Assembly: GCF_022921055.1 (NCBI RefSeq)
Contig: NZ_CP095067.1
Location: forward strand, 83,289-147,288
Direction: 5' to 3'
Length of the DNA stretch: 64,000 bases
Origin: Hymenobacter volaticus
GTDB lineage: Bacteria > Bacteroidota > Bacteroidia > Cytophagales > Hymenobacteraceae
The position numbers and the translations under genes are program-made. Of the stretch, positions 1 to 9,481 are shown piece by piece; the first letter of the stretch is position 1, and every line of letters begins with the position of its first letter. The notes beneath the pieces were generated by a model. The model did not search any database. It worked only from the letters and a program-made list of their open reading frames with translations, and was not told the DNA's origin.

Positions 1-2
1 CC

Positions 3-806
3 GTCATCACAAGTAAAGCTGACCGCCAAGGCGAAATAGAGGCTTTGGGAGCCATCGCGGCTGTCGGATCAATAAGCGACGCGGCGTTTTTAACCCAAGC
101 TTTCCGTAAGGCAGATGCCGTTTACACCATGCTGCCGCCAACTATGGGAACGACGAATCTGATCCAGAACCTCGCGGAGGCTGGCCAGGCCTATGCTCAG
201 GCCATCAAGGAGGCAGGAGTAACCCGAGTGGTTTTGTTGAGCAGCGTGGGAGCTGATGCGGCGCAAGGAACAGGTCCGGTGCAAGGCGTGCACCGGGTAG
301 AGCAACTATTTCAGCAGTTAGCCGGGGTGAACGTCACCGTTTTACGATCAGGGTTTTTCTATACTAACTTCTTCCGAGATATCGCGCTGATCAAAAACCG
401 AAACATCTTCGGCAATAATTACGAGGGGAACAACCAACTGGCCCTAACCCACCTAGAGGATATTACGTCGGCAATAGTGGAAGAATTACAAGGGAAAGGA
501 AACGGGTTTGAGGTGAAGTATATCGTGAGCGATATCTCGACCGGCAATGAGATTGCCTCCCTGTTTGGTCCGGCTATCGGAAAACCCGAATTGTCTTGGA
601 CAACTATCCCCGACGAGCAATTCAAACAAGGAATGTTATCAGTTGGTATGTCCTCGGAATTAGTTGAGTTAATCACCGGACTTGGACAAGGAGTGCGGGA
701 AGGTGTCATTACCCGCGACTTTTTTGCCACCGGGGCAGAAGTAACCGGCAAAATCAAACTGGAGCAATTCGTCGAGGAGTTTAAGAATAAGTACGAGCAG
801 GCGTAA
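3..806 (+). CDS. NmrA-like NAD(P)-binding reductase, 5' end cut off
   Basis: The reading frame is open from the first bases of the window, so the N-terminus with the Gly-rich dinucleotide motif lies outside. What remains matches the NmrA/azoreductase-like branch of atypical short-chain dehydrogenases: a strand ending ADAVYTMLPP, a helix with AIKEAGVTRVVLLSSVGAD, then VTVLRSGFFYTNF and a C-terminal substrate lobe. These proteins bind NAD(P)(H) and act as quinone/azo reductases or redox sensors; the substrate cannot be told. A 19-bp hairpin follows the stop codon at once, so this is the last gene of its transcript. An AraC-type regulator lies downstream on the same strand and may control it (inference). 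A TTG at 45 could be read as a start, but the family fold requires sequence upstream of it. Confidence 0.85.
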   Translation, partial: VITSKADRQGEIEALGAIAAVGSISDAAFLTQAFRKADAVYTMLPPTMGTTNLIQNLAEAGQAYAQAIKEAGVTRVVLLSSVGADAAQGTGPVQGVHRVEQLFQQLAGVNVTVLRSGFFYTNFFRDIALIKNRNIFGNNYEGNNQLALTHLEDITSAIVEELQGKGNGFEVKYIVSDISTGNEIASLFGPAIGKPELSWTTIPDEQFKQGMLSVGMSSELVELITGLGQGVREGVITRDFFATGAEVTGKIKLEQFVEEFKNKYEQA

Positions 807-851
807 AATAAACTAGTGGGAACCGTCCTTAGCGGTTCCCACTAGTTTATT
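807..851 (+). terminator. Hairpin terminator after the NmrA-like gene
   Basis: Perfect 19-bp inverted repeat (807-825 with 833-851) with a 7-base loop (TCCTTAG), starting directly after the TAA stop at 804-806. The 3' arm ends TTTATT, so it could act as an intrinsic terminator. Confidence 0.8.
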
Positions 852-989
852 ATTGTTTCGTCCCGCTATAACTCTGCGTGAGGTTGTAGTTGAATGCATG
901 GCGAACAGCGAAAGACCATTTTCAGGCTACGCCCTACAGTTGCAATTTGGGGTTATGTATCAGTGCTGAAACAAGCAAAAAGCTGCTCT

Positions 990-1979
990 ATGGCCATGAA
1001 CTTCAGTTTTTCTGCCACCCCCGATTTTGATTTCACCACGTATTTCGCCCGTCATTTACAAGCACCTATCCGCGATGGTCTTTTAGAGATACCCGAAAAG
1101 CATGGGCAAGGGTATATCCGCAAATTGGCATTTGGGCCGGATTTCAAGGTTACGATCCACCACTACCAGCTTCAGGAAGATCTGATCATCCAGCGCAACA
1201 CCTCTGGCCTAGGAAACGAGCTGATCACTGTCTTTTTCTACAACAACGAGCAGGCGCTTGGTATCGCTTACAACGATAAGCCTCACGTCCTTTTCTCGCA
1301 GCGCGATGAGTCAGCCATTCAGGTTACGTCCAACGACCTTAGCTCCACCATCCGGTTTCCCGCCCACCAACAGATTCATTATGTAGTGGTTGCGATTACG
1401 CCGGTCCGGTTAAAGGAATTAGTAGCCATCAGTGACCCGAATTCAGTGGTACAAACCATTACGGGCCGCGGCAACTCGTTTCTCTTCTTTGAAAGCATGG
1501 ACGCGGAGACCAAGCTGCTGCTCAAAAACATGGCGGCGGTCGATATGAACGCTAGCCTTGGCAACTTTTATATGCAGATCAAGGTGCTGGAATTGCTCTA
1601 CTTAGTTTTCCAAAAACTGTCTTTACGAGCAAGCACTGCCCATCAAACGATTAACAGCGCCGACGCCGCTAGATTGCTTTACATCCGCAAAGAAATTATC
1701 AGTGACCTAAGCACGCCGCCGGTATTGCGGGAGTTGGCGCTAAGTGCCGCCATGAGTGAAACCAAACTAAAACAGCTGTTCAAGCAAACGTTTGGCACTA
1801 CCATCTATACCTATTACCAGCAAGCCCGAATGGAAGAAGCCGCTTTTTTGCTGAAGCATGGCCGACATACGGTAGCGCAAGTAGGCTATGAACTGGGTTT
1901 TTCCAATTTAAGCCACTTCAGCCGGCTGTTTAAAAAGCATTACGGCCTGAACCCTAAGAGATTTTGCGGCGTGGCATAA
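990..1979 (+). CDS. AraC family transcriptional regulator
   Basis: About 330 residues. The last ~100 form the two helix-turn-helix units of AraC/XylS regulators; the second is clear (VAQVGYELGFSNLSHFSRLF, then KKHYGLNPKRF). The N-terminal ~220 residues are a divergent ligand or effector region with no recognised fold. I chose the ATG at 990 (MAMNFSFS) because the frame upstream of it (GTG/ATG options from 894) codes for an unlikely Arg-rich leader. It lies 180 bases downstream of a terminator and so has its own promoter. Its target is unknown; the upstream NmrA-like reductase is a candidate, since AraC regulators in this window repeatedly sit beside reductase genes. Confidence 0.88.
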   Translation: MAMNFSFSATPDFDFTTYFARHLQAPIRDGLLEIPEKHGQGYIRKLAFGPDFKVTIHHYQLQEDLIIQRNTSGLGNELITVFFYNNEQALGIAYNDKPHVLFSQRDESAIQVTSNDLSSTIRFPAHQQIHYVVVAITPVRLKELVAISDPNSVVQTITGRGNSFLFFESMDAETKLLLKNMAAVDMNASLGNFYMQIKVLELLYLVFQKLSLRASTAHQTINSADAARLLYIRKEIISDLSTPPVLRELALSAAMSETKLKQLFKQTFGTTIYTYYQQARMEEAAFLLKHGRHTVAQVGYELGFSNLSHFSRLFKKHYGLNPKRFCGVA

Positions 1980-2330
1980 ATGGTAGTTTACCGTAAGTTG
2001 GACATGTTCTTCCAAGAGGCAGCTATACGCCAACGATTATTCCCAACAGGCGTAATCTAGGCATCTTTGGCTTGGTCAATCGCGTTGCCGACGTCTCTTA
2101 GCCTCCCGCATGTGCTCTTGCATGATCTAATTAAGCTCTCCGTTTCGGAAATTTAATGAGCTTATGTAGCATTAAGCCTCTGATTCGGCTAGTCATACAA
2201 GTGCGTTTGGGGTCAGTTGCGCTGAAGTTTAACCAGGTAGTCTTCCCTGAGAGCAAACAGAAGCCAAATCATGCGGGAGGCAGAAAAGACGCAAGGCAGG
2301 TGACTAGTAGCTTGGAATGGAGGTGAGAGC
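1980..2330. other. Gap between convergent genes
   Basis: About 350 bases between the AraC gene and the 3' end of the GAPDH gene. I see no convincing reading frame or hairpin here. Confidence 0.4.
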
Positions 2331-3332
2331 CTAGATGCGCTCGGCCAGAAAAGCGGCCACTTCGGCTAGGCGGTTGGAGAAGCCCCATTCGTTGTCGTAC
2401 CAGGAGGCCACCGACAGCAGTTGGCCCTGCTTGGCCGTCAGCGGCAGGTCGATTAGGGCTGTATGCGGGTCGGCCACGATACGCGAACTGGCCCACTCGT
2501 CTTCCAGTACATCGAGCACGCCTTGGAGCGGCCCTTGCTGCGCGGCCCGGCGGAACGCCTCTTTCACTTCGTCCACCGTGCACTCCTTTTCCGTCACCAG
2601 GTTCAGCTCGGCGATACTGCCGGTGCGAGTAGGCACGCGGTAGGCTTTGCCCGTGATTTGCAGATCGGGCCAGATGAATTGCAGCGCCCGCGCCGCCCCC
2701 GACGAAGAAGGAATGATATTCTCGGCGGCCGCCCACGAGTCGCGCCGGTCCTTCATGGGTTGGTCGGTCAGCGACTGGGTGTTGGTGTAGGAATGCACCG
2801 TGGAAAACAAGCCGTACTGAATCCCGAAGTTTTCTCGAATCACTTTGATAGGCGCTGCCAAGGCATTGGTGGTGCAGCTGCCCATGCTCACGATATGGTG
2901 GGCGGCTGGGTCGAAGGTATCGAGGTTGATGCCCTTGAGCAGCACGGCGTCGCAGTCGGCGAGGCTCTTGCTGGGCGCGCTCACCAACACGTACTTAGCG
3001 CCCCGGTCGAGGTGGGCTTGGGCGCCGGCGCGGGTAGTGGCGCGGCCCGTGCAATCCACCACTAGGTCCACTCCTAGCGCGGCCCAATCAGGAATTTCTT
3101 TTGAGGAATTGAGATACGGGATTTCCTGCGCGCCGATAAGTAGTTTGCCCACGGTGCCCGTCACAGGTTCCGGCCAGCGCCCGTAGTTGGTGTCCACGGC
3201 GAAGAGCGCCGCCAAGGTAGCCTCGTCGCGAATATCGGAAATGGACACCGGAACGAACAGGCGCTTGCTTAGCGCAACGCGCAAAAACTGCCGCCCAATG
3301 CGGCCAAATCCATACAACGCAATGTTTTTCAT
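2331..3332 (-). CDS. gap: Glyceraldehyde-3-phosphate dehydrogenase, type I
   Basis: 333 residues, the usual GAPDH length. Converts glyceraldehyde 3-phosphate, NAD+ and phosphate to 1,3-bisphosphoglycerate in cytoplasmic glycolysis. Visible features: N-terminal dinucleotide-binding GFGRIGR (residues 8-14), the active-site SMGSCTTNA with its catalytic Cys near residue 150, the conserved HSYTNTQ and RRDSWAAAENIIP segments, VPTRTGSIAELN, and the C-terminal WYDNEWGFSNR. The canonical (V/I)ND dinucleotide-specificity segment reads SISDIRD here, keeping the Asp expected for NAD. The start ATG (MKNIALYGFGRIG) is unambiguous. It stands alone, without pgk or other glycolytic genes, so it may be a second GAPDH copy (inference). 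Confidence 0.95.
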   Translation of the reverse strand: MKNIALYGFGRIGRQFLRVALSKRLFVPVSISDIRDEATLAALFAVDTNYGRWPEPVTGTVGKLLIGAQEIPYLNSSKEIPDWAALGVDLVVDCTGRATTRAGAQAHLDRGAKYVLVSAPSKSLADCDAVLLKGINLDTFDPAAHHIVSMGSCTTNALAAPIKVIRENFGIQYGLFSTVHSYTNTQSLTDQPMKDRRDSWAAAENIIPSSSGAARALQFIWPDLQITGKAYRVPTRTGSIAELNLVTEKECTVDEVKEAFRRAAQQGPLQGVLDVLEDEWASSRIVADPHTALIDLPLTAKQGQLLSVASWYDNEWGFSNRLAEVAAFLAERI

Positions 3333-3463
3333 AGCAGGAGCGAAGCAGAAGTAAGTTGACGATAGAACGGGTTGAAATTAAACACAAATGCCTCTCAGTT
3401 ATCCAGCAGTTCTGTGAGCTTTTCTGTCTATTACTCAAGCAATAGCACTGCTTGGTAAAAGGC

Positions 3464-3850
3464 TTATCCGGCTTTGCTTTTGGCTTGCTTGGTGAAGGTC
3501 ATTACAAAGTGTGCGCCCTCACTGTCAGCCACAGTCAGCACAGTACCAGTTAACGGCCCTCCACTAGGGCATTGAACCCGGGACAGGATGCCCAGCTCTT
3601 AGTTCGACCGCATTTTTACGTGCTGCGAACTGTGGGGCATTCCCTAAGCCAATATCCGTCCGGCAGGGGCACTGAAGATGTTATGGATACCCCGCTGCGG
3701 CCAGTTAGCTAAGTAGTTGATGAAGTACTACGCCCACTTGAGGCTCGTGTAGATGATGATGGTTTTGGTGCTAGCCAACCAAGGAAGGCTCCTGTTTTCT
3801 AAAGCGCGGCTCCACTGCGTGGTTGGCAGAGGATTGAAATTTGCCAGTCC
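3464..3850 (-). pseudogene. Decayed gene of unknown family with three in-frame stops
   Basis: One minus-strand frame reads through about 385 bases with coding-like composition, broken only by TAG (3728-3730), TAG (3644-3646) and TAA (3599-3601), and ending with TAA at 3464-3466. Readable pieces include LASTKTIIIYTSLKWA, then YFINYLANWPQRGIHNIF, then ELGILSRVQCPSGGPLTGT and VLTVADSEGAHFVMTFTKQA. The three stops lie exactly in phase with each other and with the terminal stop, which supports an old gene that has gathered nonsense mutations. I do not recognise the family. The upstream end runs into the 3' end of the isochorismatase-like gene and is not defined. Confidence 0.4.
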
Positions 3851-3855
3851 CTGAC

Positions 3856-4446
3856 TTAAGCCAGCTGTTGGCTTGCGCTTAGTTGCTTGATTACCGTAGC
3901 CGTGTTTACGACTGTAGCAAACTCCCCATTCAAACTTGCCAGGGCAGTTTGATGGATGAGCTCGGCATCAAAACTTTGGGAGCCAATTCCTTTTTTGTTG
4001 AAGGTAGCACTGGCGTCGGCTACTAAGAAGGTAGTGAACCCGAAATTGCCAGCCATCCGGGTAGTAGTCGAAACACAGTGGTCGGTGGTGAGGCCCGCAA
4101 TAACCAAGGTTGTAAGGTGCTGCGCGTCTAGTTGTTGTTTGAGGTCGGTGCCGATGAAAGCGCTGTTGACATTCTTAGGGACCACCGTTTCGCCGGGGAG
4201 GGGTTGAAATCCCTCCTTGAAGTCGTGGCCTGCCTGGCCGGGCCACAAGGGCGAAACCGGATTGGTGGAACTATGCTGCACGTGAAAAATTGGCAATTGG
4301 TTAGCTCGCCAATACGCCAAGAGTTGCGCGGCATGGTCTTCGGCGGTGGGGTTGTTGCGTTCCCCACCCCAATAGGCTACGTCATCAAAGCCCTTTTGTA
4401 TGTCAATGAGCAGCAAAGCAGGGTTGTTTGTCTGGGAGAGAAGCAT
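3856..4446 (-). CDS. Isochorismatase-family cysteine hydrolase
   Basis: 196 residues from ATG at 4446 (MLLSQTNNPALLLIDIQKGF); upstream ATG codons add an atypical basic leader. The fold and catalytic triad of the isochorismatase/nicotinamidase family are visible: Asp in LLIDIQ, Lys in VVPKNVNSAF, and the nucleophile Cys in GLTTDHCVSTT. Family members hydrolyse isochorismate, nicotinamide or related amides in the cytoplasm. The substrate cannot be assigned from sequence, and the absence of siderophore genes nearby argues against a true isochorismatase. It is a single gene with a decayed gene downstream. Confidence 0.9.
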   Translation of the reverse strand: MLLSQTNNPALLLIDIQKGFDDVAYWGGERNNPTAEDHAAQLLAYWRANQLPIFHVQHSSTNPVSPLWPGQAGHDFKEGFQPLPGETVVPKNVNSAFIGTDLKQQLDAQHLTTLVIAGLTTDHCVSTTTRMAGNFGFTTFLVADASATFNKKGIGSQSFDAELIHQTALASLNGEFATVVNTATVIKQLSASQQLA

Positions 4447-5155
4447 TGTAGCGGAATTAACTGGTAAAGCGTGTTCAACTGGTGCCCAATAAGGCAATGC
4501 AAGCATTCTGCGCTTTGCGGCCTCGTATGTTGGGCGCCCCAAGTTCGGGAGCATCGGTCAAACTAAGGCCGAAACTCAGGTTTCTATTCCCAACCGTAAT
4601 CGGAGGTGGCCCTATTACCGAAGTTGTGAATCATACCGTTTGGGTCTGAAGCCGAGTGACCACGGCCTAAGACTACACCAGGAAGGCAAAAGTATTTTCA
4701 GCGCTAGCCGCTCCCATTGACTTTTGTCAAGAGTTATGCCCCCAGCGCCCACACGAAACCAGGAGTTGAATCAACTTTCATTTGAGTACTGAAACCTGAA
4801 CAAAAACTGCTACCCTGGTTTTATAATACAACGGCTTTCGTGATCTTGTCGCTTTACTAATTGTTGATTGCTAGCCATTGCTCAACAGTGGCTAGCCGGC
4901 CCTTTAGCGTGAAATGCAGCACCAGTCGCCTAAAAGACCTGCCTAGTTATTAAACGCACAGGCAACGTGCCCATCTTTAGTCAGTATGCCCGCCCGTGCT
5001 AACGCGAACAACCCGTGCTACCAGCAGGGCAGCACGGGTTGTTACAGGAGTTTTGTTGAAGCAAGCCTGTTCTTACATCATCTGCGTGGCGGTGTACTTC
5101 GCCGCGTGCGAAGACAAGCTTTCGGGACTTAGCAGTACCTCATGGGGTCTCATTG
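4447..5155. other. Long non-coding gap
   Basis: About 700 bases upstream of the isochorismatase-like gene and downstream of the SDR gene. Apart from the hairpin at 5007-5043 I see no coding frame or repeat. Confidence 0.4.
5007..5043. terminator. Hairpin, possible terminator
   Basis: Perfect 13-bp inverted repeat (5007-5019 with 5031-5043) around an 11-base loop, about 110 bases beyond the 3' end of the minus-strand SDR gene. There is no strong T-run on either side, so its role is uncertain. Confidence 0.4.
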
Positions 5156-5893
5156 TTACCACGGGCAAGTGGCAGGTTTCGGAAAGTATTCTTCACTGAA
5201 ATATTTTCCGGTTGGGCCATCTGGGCCAATCAGCGCATACTTCACGATGCGTTGCCCAGCCTCCTCTACCGTGCTCGTGCCTTGGTGACCAGTGAAGTCG
5301 GTTTTCGTCCAGCCCGGACATACCGCATTGACTTTGAAGGGGGTGTCGCGGAGTTCGTAGGCTAAGTTGATGGTGTACATATTCAAGGCCGCTTTAGACG
5401 ACTGGTACACTGGATACCTAGCGGCGAAATTGTTGTTGTTGAGGTCGGCGTACAAGGTAAGCGAAGCCATGGCAGTGCTCACATTCACGATGCGTGGTTC
5501 CACTGCTTTTGCCAGCAAATCCATAAACGCCTGGGTAACCCCAGCCGCACCGAACACATTCGTTTCAAACACCACTTTAAACTGCGCGAGGGAGGCGTCA
5601 AGAGCCGATTGGGGTGCCCCTCCAGAAATACCGGCATTGTTGACCAATACATCCAGGACCGGCGTTTTTTCGCCAATGGCCGTACGGGCGGCCCGGATAG
5701 AGTCTGGATTAGTGACATCGAGTTCGACGGCTTCGATGTGTTCGAGCCCGGCGGCGTGGAGCTTTGTCACGGCAGCAACTCCATTTGCCAAACTACGGCT
5801 CCCGACATAAACGAAGAACCCGTGTTGGGCGAGCAAGCGCGCTACTTCCAAGCCAATACCTTTATTGGCGCCAGTTACTAATGCTGATTTCAT
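5156..5893 (-). CDS. SDR family NAD(P)-dependent oxidoreductase
   Basis: 245 residues, the typical length of a classical short-chain dehydrogenase. Motifs: the cofactor loop TGANKGIG (residues 7-14), NNAG near residue 87, the catalytic Ser region (VNVSTAMASL) and the YxxxK pair in YQSSKAALN, then CPGWTKTDFTG. This is closest to the carbonyl-reductase-like SDRs that reduce aldehydes, ketones or quinones with NADPH. It is cytoplasmic. An AraC regulator is encoded 390 bases upstream on the same strand, so a regulator-enzyme pair is plausible (inference). Confidence 0.93.
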   Translation of the reverse strand: MKSALVTGANKGIGLEVARLLAQHGFFVYVGSRSLANGVAAVTKLHAAGLEHIEAVELDVTNPDSIRAARTAIGEKTPVLDVLVNNAGISGGAPQSALDASLAQFKVVFETNVFGAAGVTQAFMDLLAKAVEPRIVNVSTAMASLTLYADLNNNNFAARYPVYQSSKAALNMYTINLAYELRDTPFKVNAVCPGWTKTDFTGHQGTSTVEEAGQRIVKYALIGPDGPTGKYFSEEYFPKPATCPW

Positions 5894-6284
5894 TTGATTA
5901 ATTACTTGAAAAAGAAAGAATTGAAAAACCAGCGGGGAAATCCAACTGGACGAAATAGTTTACTCGTCAAACCATGCGCGCTAGTCGACTGAGCATGCCG
6001 CTGCGCATCTAGGTGTCTGTTTTCAGACCGCTTTGCTGAACACTTGGAGTTGTGGAAGTCTGGCTCGTAAGCCCGTCTTGAACTAGAGGCCAGACCGTCG
6101 CTTCTGTTAGAGTACGAGCTTGCCAGAAGTCAAGCACATGGCCAGACTAACGACTTACCGACGGCCGGTGCGCTGTCCATGTGGGCAAAGGTTTTTTAAA
6201 GAATGCGCCAGTTCAAATTAGACACACGAATCCCTGGCAGCCCGTAGTGGGACCCCCGCGAACATAGCGCCGGATGGGCTCTGG
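5894..6284. other. Gap between AraC gene and SDR gene
   Basis: About 390 bases holding the presumed promoter of the SDR gene. No clear operator palindrome, repeat or reading frame was recognised. Confidence 0.35.
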
Positions 6285-7106
6285 CTAGTGACTAGCCACC
6301 TGACCGGTTAATGCGGTAGGGGGATAGCCAAACTGCTTTTTAAAGGCGTAAGAAAAGTGAGACAAGTTCTCGAAGCCTGCTTCCTGATAGAGTTCCACGG
6401 GTTTTCTTTGCTTTTCCACTAAGTGGTGATGGGCTAGTGCCAGTCTTTTCTGGGTAAGCCAGCGTTGCGGACTTAGCTGAAATGCCTTTTTGAAATCCCG
6501 TTTAAACGTAGTCAGGCTGCGACCAGTCAGCTGGCTGAATTTGGCCAAGGGAATGTTGAACATGTAATTCGTTTCCATGAACTCAGCCAGGTCGATTTTG
6601 CCTACTTCCGAGAAATCGGCTAGCACGCTGTCACTTTGCGGGTCCAGACTGCGGAGTATCTCAATGGCTTCTTCGGTTTTAACAGCGACGAGCTTTTCCT
6701 GTAGTTTATTTTCGAGCTCTAAGTAGGGAAGCAGGGAAGCGAAGAAACTGTCCAACAAAGGGCTTTTCGCAAAGGGCAGGATGCCGGAAGCTGGAGGAGG
6801 AGGCAAGCTTAATTTATTCTTGGTGTAGTACTCCCGCAGAATGGCAGTGGTTAGCCGCATGATGACGGCCTTATAAGACAATCCATCTTTGGGGTAAGCA
6901 ATTAGGGTCGCCAATTGATTTCGCGGTACTAACAGGGTATCACCCAAGCCAAAGGTGTAGATGCGGTCGGCCAGGACTACTTTCAATTCACCGGAGAGGA
7001 TGCGCACCAAGACATTCTCTGCTAAGAGCATTTCCGCCCGAAAGTGATGGTCTTCGGTGCAGGTCTTCACAATGTCCGCGTTGCGGTTTAGGTTTATCTG
7101 CTTCAC
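6285..7106 (-). CDS. AraC family regulator with N-terminal cupin-like domain
   Basis: 273 residues. The first ~130 form a cupin-like effector region (ENVLVRILSGELKVVLAD, then YTFGLGDTLLVPRN); the C-terminal ~100 carry two helix-turn-helix units (IPLAKFSQLTGRSLTTFKRD and PVELYQEAGFENLSHFSYAF). The order resembles the ExsA-like AraC regulators common in Bacteroidota, and the regulator at 51125-51976 has the same layout. Downstream on the same strand is the SDR gene, the likely target. The TACTTTTG at 7235-7242 on the minus strand resembles the Bacteroidota -7 element, but I found no matching -33 element, so no promoter is called. Confidence 0.9.
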   Translation of the reverse strand: MKQINLNRNADIVKTCTEDHHFRAEMLLAENVLVRILSGELKVVLADRIYTFGLGDTLLVPRNQLATLIAYPKDGLSYKAVIMRLTTAILREYYTKNKLSLPPPPASGILPFAKSPLLDSFFASLLPYLELENKLQEKLVAVKTEEAIEILRSLDPQSDSVLADFSEVGKIDLAEFMETNYMFNIPLAKFSQLTGRSLTTFKRDFKKAFQLSPQRWLTQKRLALAHHHLVEKQRKPVELYQEAGFENLSHFSYAFKKQFGYPPTALTGQVASH

Positions 7107-7304
7107 TGCGATACACTAAAATGCTCCTGGTTAATTTGACGCCTTCTAGCGGCCTCAATAAGGCTTTTCTGCCAACGTCTTCCCCTGCGTAAGCTAGAAG
7201 GAGAAGGTGTTAGCAGAGGTGCTTGTAGACAAAACAAAAGTAAGTTGTCTTCCTCCAGCTTAGTTTGTTTAAAAGGCCGAATTTGCTTTGTTCAAAAGGC
7301 CAGC

Positions 7305-7823
7305 TTATATGCTGCTGAACACAAACCAGCAAACATGATTTCTCGCTTGCTGGTCCTCAAGCACTAGGTCGCGAATGGCAGCAGGGAGCTGGTCTCGCTG
7401 CCATTGGCATTCTCTCCGCCCTATTTCCTCTTTCAGCTCCTCTGGTACGGAAGCTCTTACGGCCCGAAGGGCATAAGCTGCCGCCCCTAGTTCATGGGCC
7501 GCGACGTGCGCTACTACGGCCGCTTGACCAGCCGCGTAGGCGGCATTGCGAGCGGCGCCGCTCAACGATCTGGCTGCCGCCATGGCCTGGCCTCCTGCTG
7601 CCCGGCACTCCATCATCCGAACCTCCCCGCGCACCCAGGCCCGAATCTGCTCAATGGCTCGGCGGGGTCGTGGGTCCGAAGGCTGCACCGATTCGAAAAA
7701 GGGTAGCACATGTTCGGCACAAGTTGCCGCCCACAAGGCTAGCAGATGGTGATTGGAATCGGTCAACGTGCCACCCCGTCTAAGGGTAATGAGCCTAGGG
7801 TCTCTTTCTTTGATTAAGATCAT
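7305..7823 (-). CDS. Imm5-like putative immunity protein
   Basis: 172 residues from ATG at 7823 (MILIKERDPRLITLRRGGTL); a longer GTG/ATG extension is less likely. The body is a helical Ala-rich protein with LLALWAATCAEHVLPFFE, then DPRPRRAIEQIRAWVRGE, AYAAGQAAVVAHVAAHELG and a C-terminal WQRDQLPAAIRDLVL. This pattern is known in proteins annotated as putative immunity protein (Imm5-like). No toxin or secretion-effector gene adjoins it, so an immunity role is only a family label. A shorter paralogue with the same order of motifs lies at 30038-30529. The function is unknown. Confidence 0.8.
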   Translation of the reverse strand: MILIKERDPRLITLRRGGTLTDSNHHLLALWAATCAEHVLPFFESVQPSDPRPRRAIEQIRAWVRGEVRMMECRAAGGQAMAAARSLSGAARNAAYAAGQAAVVAHVAAHELGAAAYALRAVRASVPEELKEEIGRRECQWQRDQLPAAIRDLVLEDQQARNHVCWFVFSSI

Positions 7824-8119
7824 GTGCCTGTTGATTGGGAGAGCAATGAAAGCGCAGGATAATACTAGCAAGGGACAGAAAAAGGCGTTCAGGTGCTTTC
7901 AACAAGTTGCGTCCGCTCGAATACCCTACTGTAATGAGCAGGCCTCTGCACGACTGCCATTTGTACAACCTTGTTGCCGATCTGGTACAGCATTATCGTT
8001 CCGCAACTAGCATATACTAATAGTCTTCTCAGCAATGCAACGGTTGGCGTCTGCACCGGCTCTTCCATGCGCTGCGCCTTCCCTGTATCCGGTCTCTACT
8101 CCCTACGCTTCCTCCTATC

Positions 8120-8764
8120 ATGAAGCTACTTTTATTTTGCTTGGCCTTTCTTACTACGCCTGTGTCCATGCATGCGCAAGAAAGAGTAATTCCAGTACCC
8201 CGTTCGCCTCGTTATGAAGTGGGAGTGGAAGCGCTCAATTACCGGCCTTTTTCCAGCTCGCAGTGGAAGGGACTCACGGGAGGATTCGTGCGCTACACCC
8301 GCCAACGGTTCGGCTTGCGAGCGGCCGTTAACGCTCGCCACAAAACAACGCAAACCCCGGAGTATTGCGCGGATTGTGCGGTTGGCGAGACGCAAGAAAA
8401 AACCCTCAAGTTGGGGGTAGGAGCCCAATATGCGTTGCTTAGCCACCACCCATGGCTGTACACCTTTTTAGACGTTTACTACCGCCGCAATCAAACCACT
8501 GGCTCTTACACGGGCGGCTTATGCGGCTGCTTGGATTATACGTTCACCTCTACTCGTAGGGGTGGTGGGGCCCAGACCGGGGTAGGCGCCCAAATTCACC
8601 CAATAAGATATTTTACGCTCTCGCCCGAACTGTATTACGAAGGTTTTGTGGCCCGTGCACAAAGCTTGAATCAAGACCATAGAACGGGAGCTACAACCCG
8701 CAGAACGTGGTCGGAAACGGGGCACTTGCCGGCCCTGAGGATCTTGGCCACAGTGGCCTTCTGA
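8120..8764 (+). CDS. Exported beta-barrel-like hypothetical protein
   Basis: 214 residues. A signal peptide (MKLLLFCLAFLTTPVSMHAQ, cleavage after the A-Q boundary) is followed by alternating aromatic and polar strands: YEVGVEALNYRPF, GGFVRYTRQRFGLRAAV, LKLGVGAQYALL, YTFLDVYYRR, GVGAQIHPIRYFTLSPELYY, and a final strand ending LATVAF. This is the look of a small outer-membrane barrel ending in an aromatic residue. Two CxxC-like pairs (YCADCAVG, GLCGC) sit in the predicted loops. No family is recognised. The gene stands alone on this strand. Confidence 0.7.
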   Translation: MKLLLFCLAFLTTPVSMHAQERVIPVPRSPRYEVGVEALNYRPFSSSQWKGLTGGFVRYTRQRFGLRAAVNARHKTTQTPEYCADCAVGETQEKTLKLGVGAQYALLSHHPWLYTFLDVYYRRNQTTGSYTGGLCGCLDYTFTSTRRGGGAQTGVGAQIHPIRYFTLSPELYYEGFVARAQSLNQDHRTGATTRRTWSETGHLPALRILATVAF

Positions 8765-9088
8765 ACCTTTCGGCCCGGTTCACCCTTGATTTAGACAGCT
8801 CTTGGCCTAAACCCTATTATCCGTCAAAACGGAACGAAAGCGAGCTATCAGGGTCCAGAGCAAAGTTTATAGACCTGCTTCACTGGTGAAGGCAGTTGGT
8901 TTACCACGAATACGCTTGGCTCAGCAACACGAGCACTCCGGCCAGCAAGTAGAAGCCAAAACGTTGAAGTTTACGGGTAGGCGTATGGTGTTCACACATG
9001 GGACCCTAACAAGGGTGAAGATAATTGGGTTGCATCTCGCTCACACTGCTGCTTCAAGTTAGGGGCAGCTTCAATTTCACTTGATTTT
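8765..9088. other. Intergenic gap
   Basis: About 320 bases between two exported-protein genes. No reading frame or structure I can support. Confidence 0.35.
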
Positions 9089-9481
9089 ATGAATATGACG
9101 ATCATCAACCGCCTCTTGTGCGGGCTCGGACTCTTAGCAATGGGGTGCAAGGAGGGAGTTGAAAACCCAACTGTTACTTCCGAAACCTGTGCGGCCGGGC
9201 TACCCACGGTCAAGACGGTTAAAAACGTGGAAGGCCGCATCCTCTTCGATGCGGCTTTGCGCCAGTATTGCATCTACCGGGCGCTGCCGGGAACAATTGA
9301 TGAGATGGACATGGGCGTGCTGTGCGGGACGCTGCCGGCGCCCTTGCAGCAAGTGGAGAGCAAGGTCGTGTTCAGCGGCACGTACACGCCCTACGACCAG
9401 GTACGCCCGGCGGCACCTGTTGGCACGCACTACTATTATTTGGAAGTAACCCAAGGCAAAGTGCAGACGAATGAAGAGTAG
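9089..9481 (+). CDS. Hypothetical lipoprotein
   Basis: 130 residues with a lipoprotein signal: a short hydrophobic segment (LLCGLGLLAMGC) ending in a lipobox whose Cys is near residue 20, followed by an acidic linker. The mature part has three further Cys residues and a conserved-looking core (RILFDAALRQYCIYRALPGT, GTHYYYLEVTQGK). It is probably anchored in the outer or cytoplasmic membrane facing the periplasm. I recognise no family. It would be a substrate of the Lgt encoded at 10550-11482, but that is general to all lipoproteins. Confidence 0.65.
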   Translation: MNMTIINRLLCGLGLLAMGCKEGVENPTVTSETCAAGLPTVKTVKNVEGRILFDAALRQYCIYRALPGTIDEMDMGVLCGTLPAPLQQVESKVVFSGTYTPYDQVRPAAPVGTHYYYLEVTQGKVQTNEE

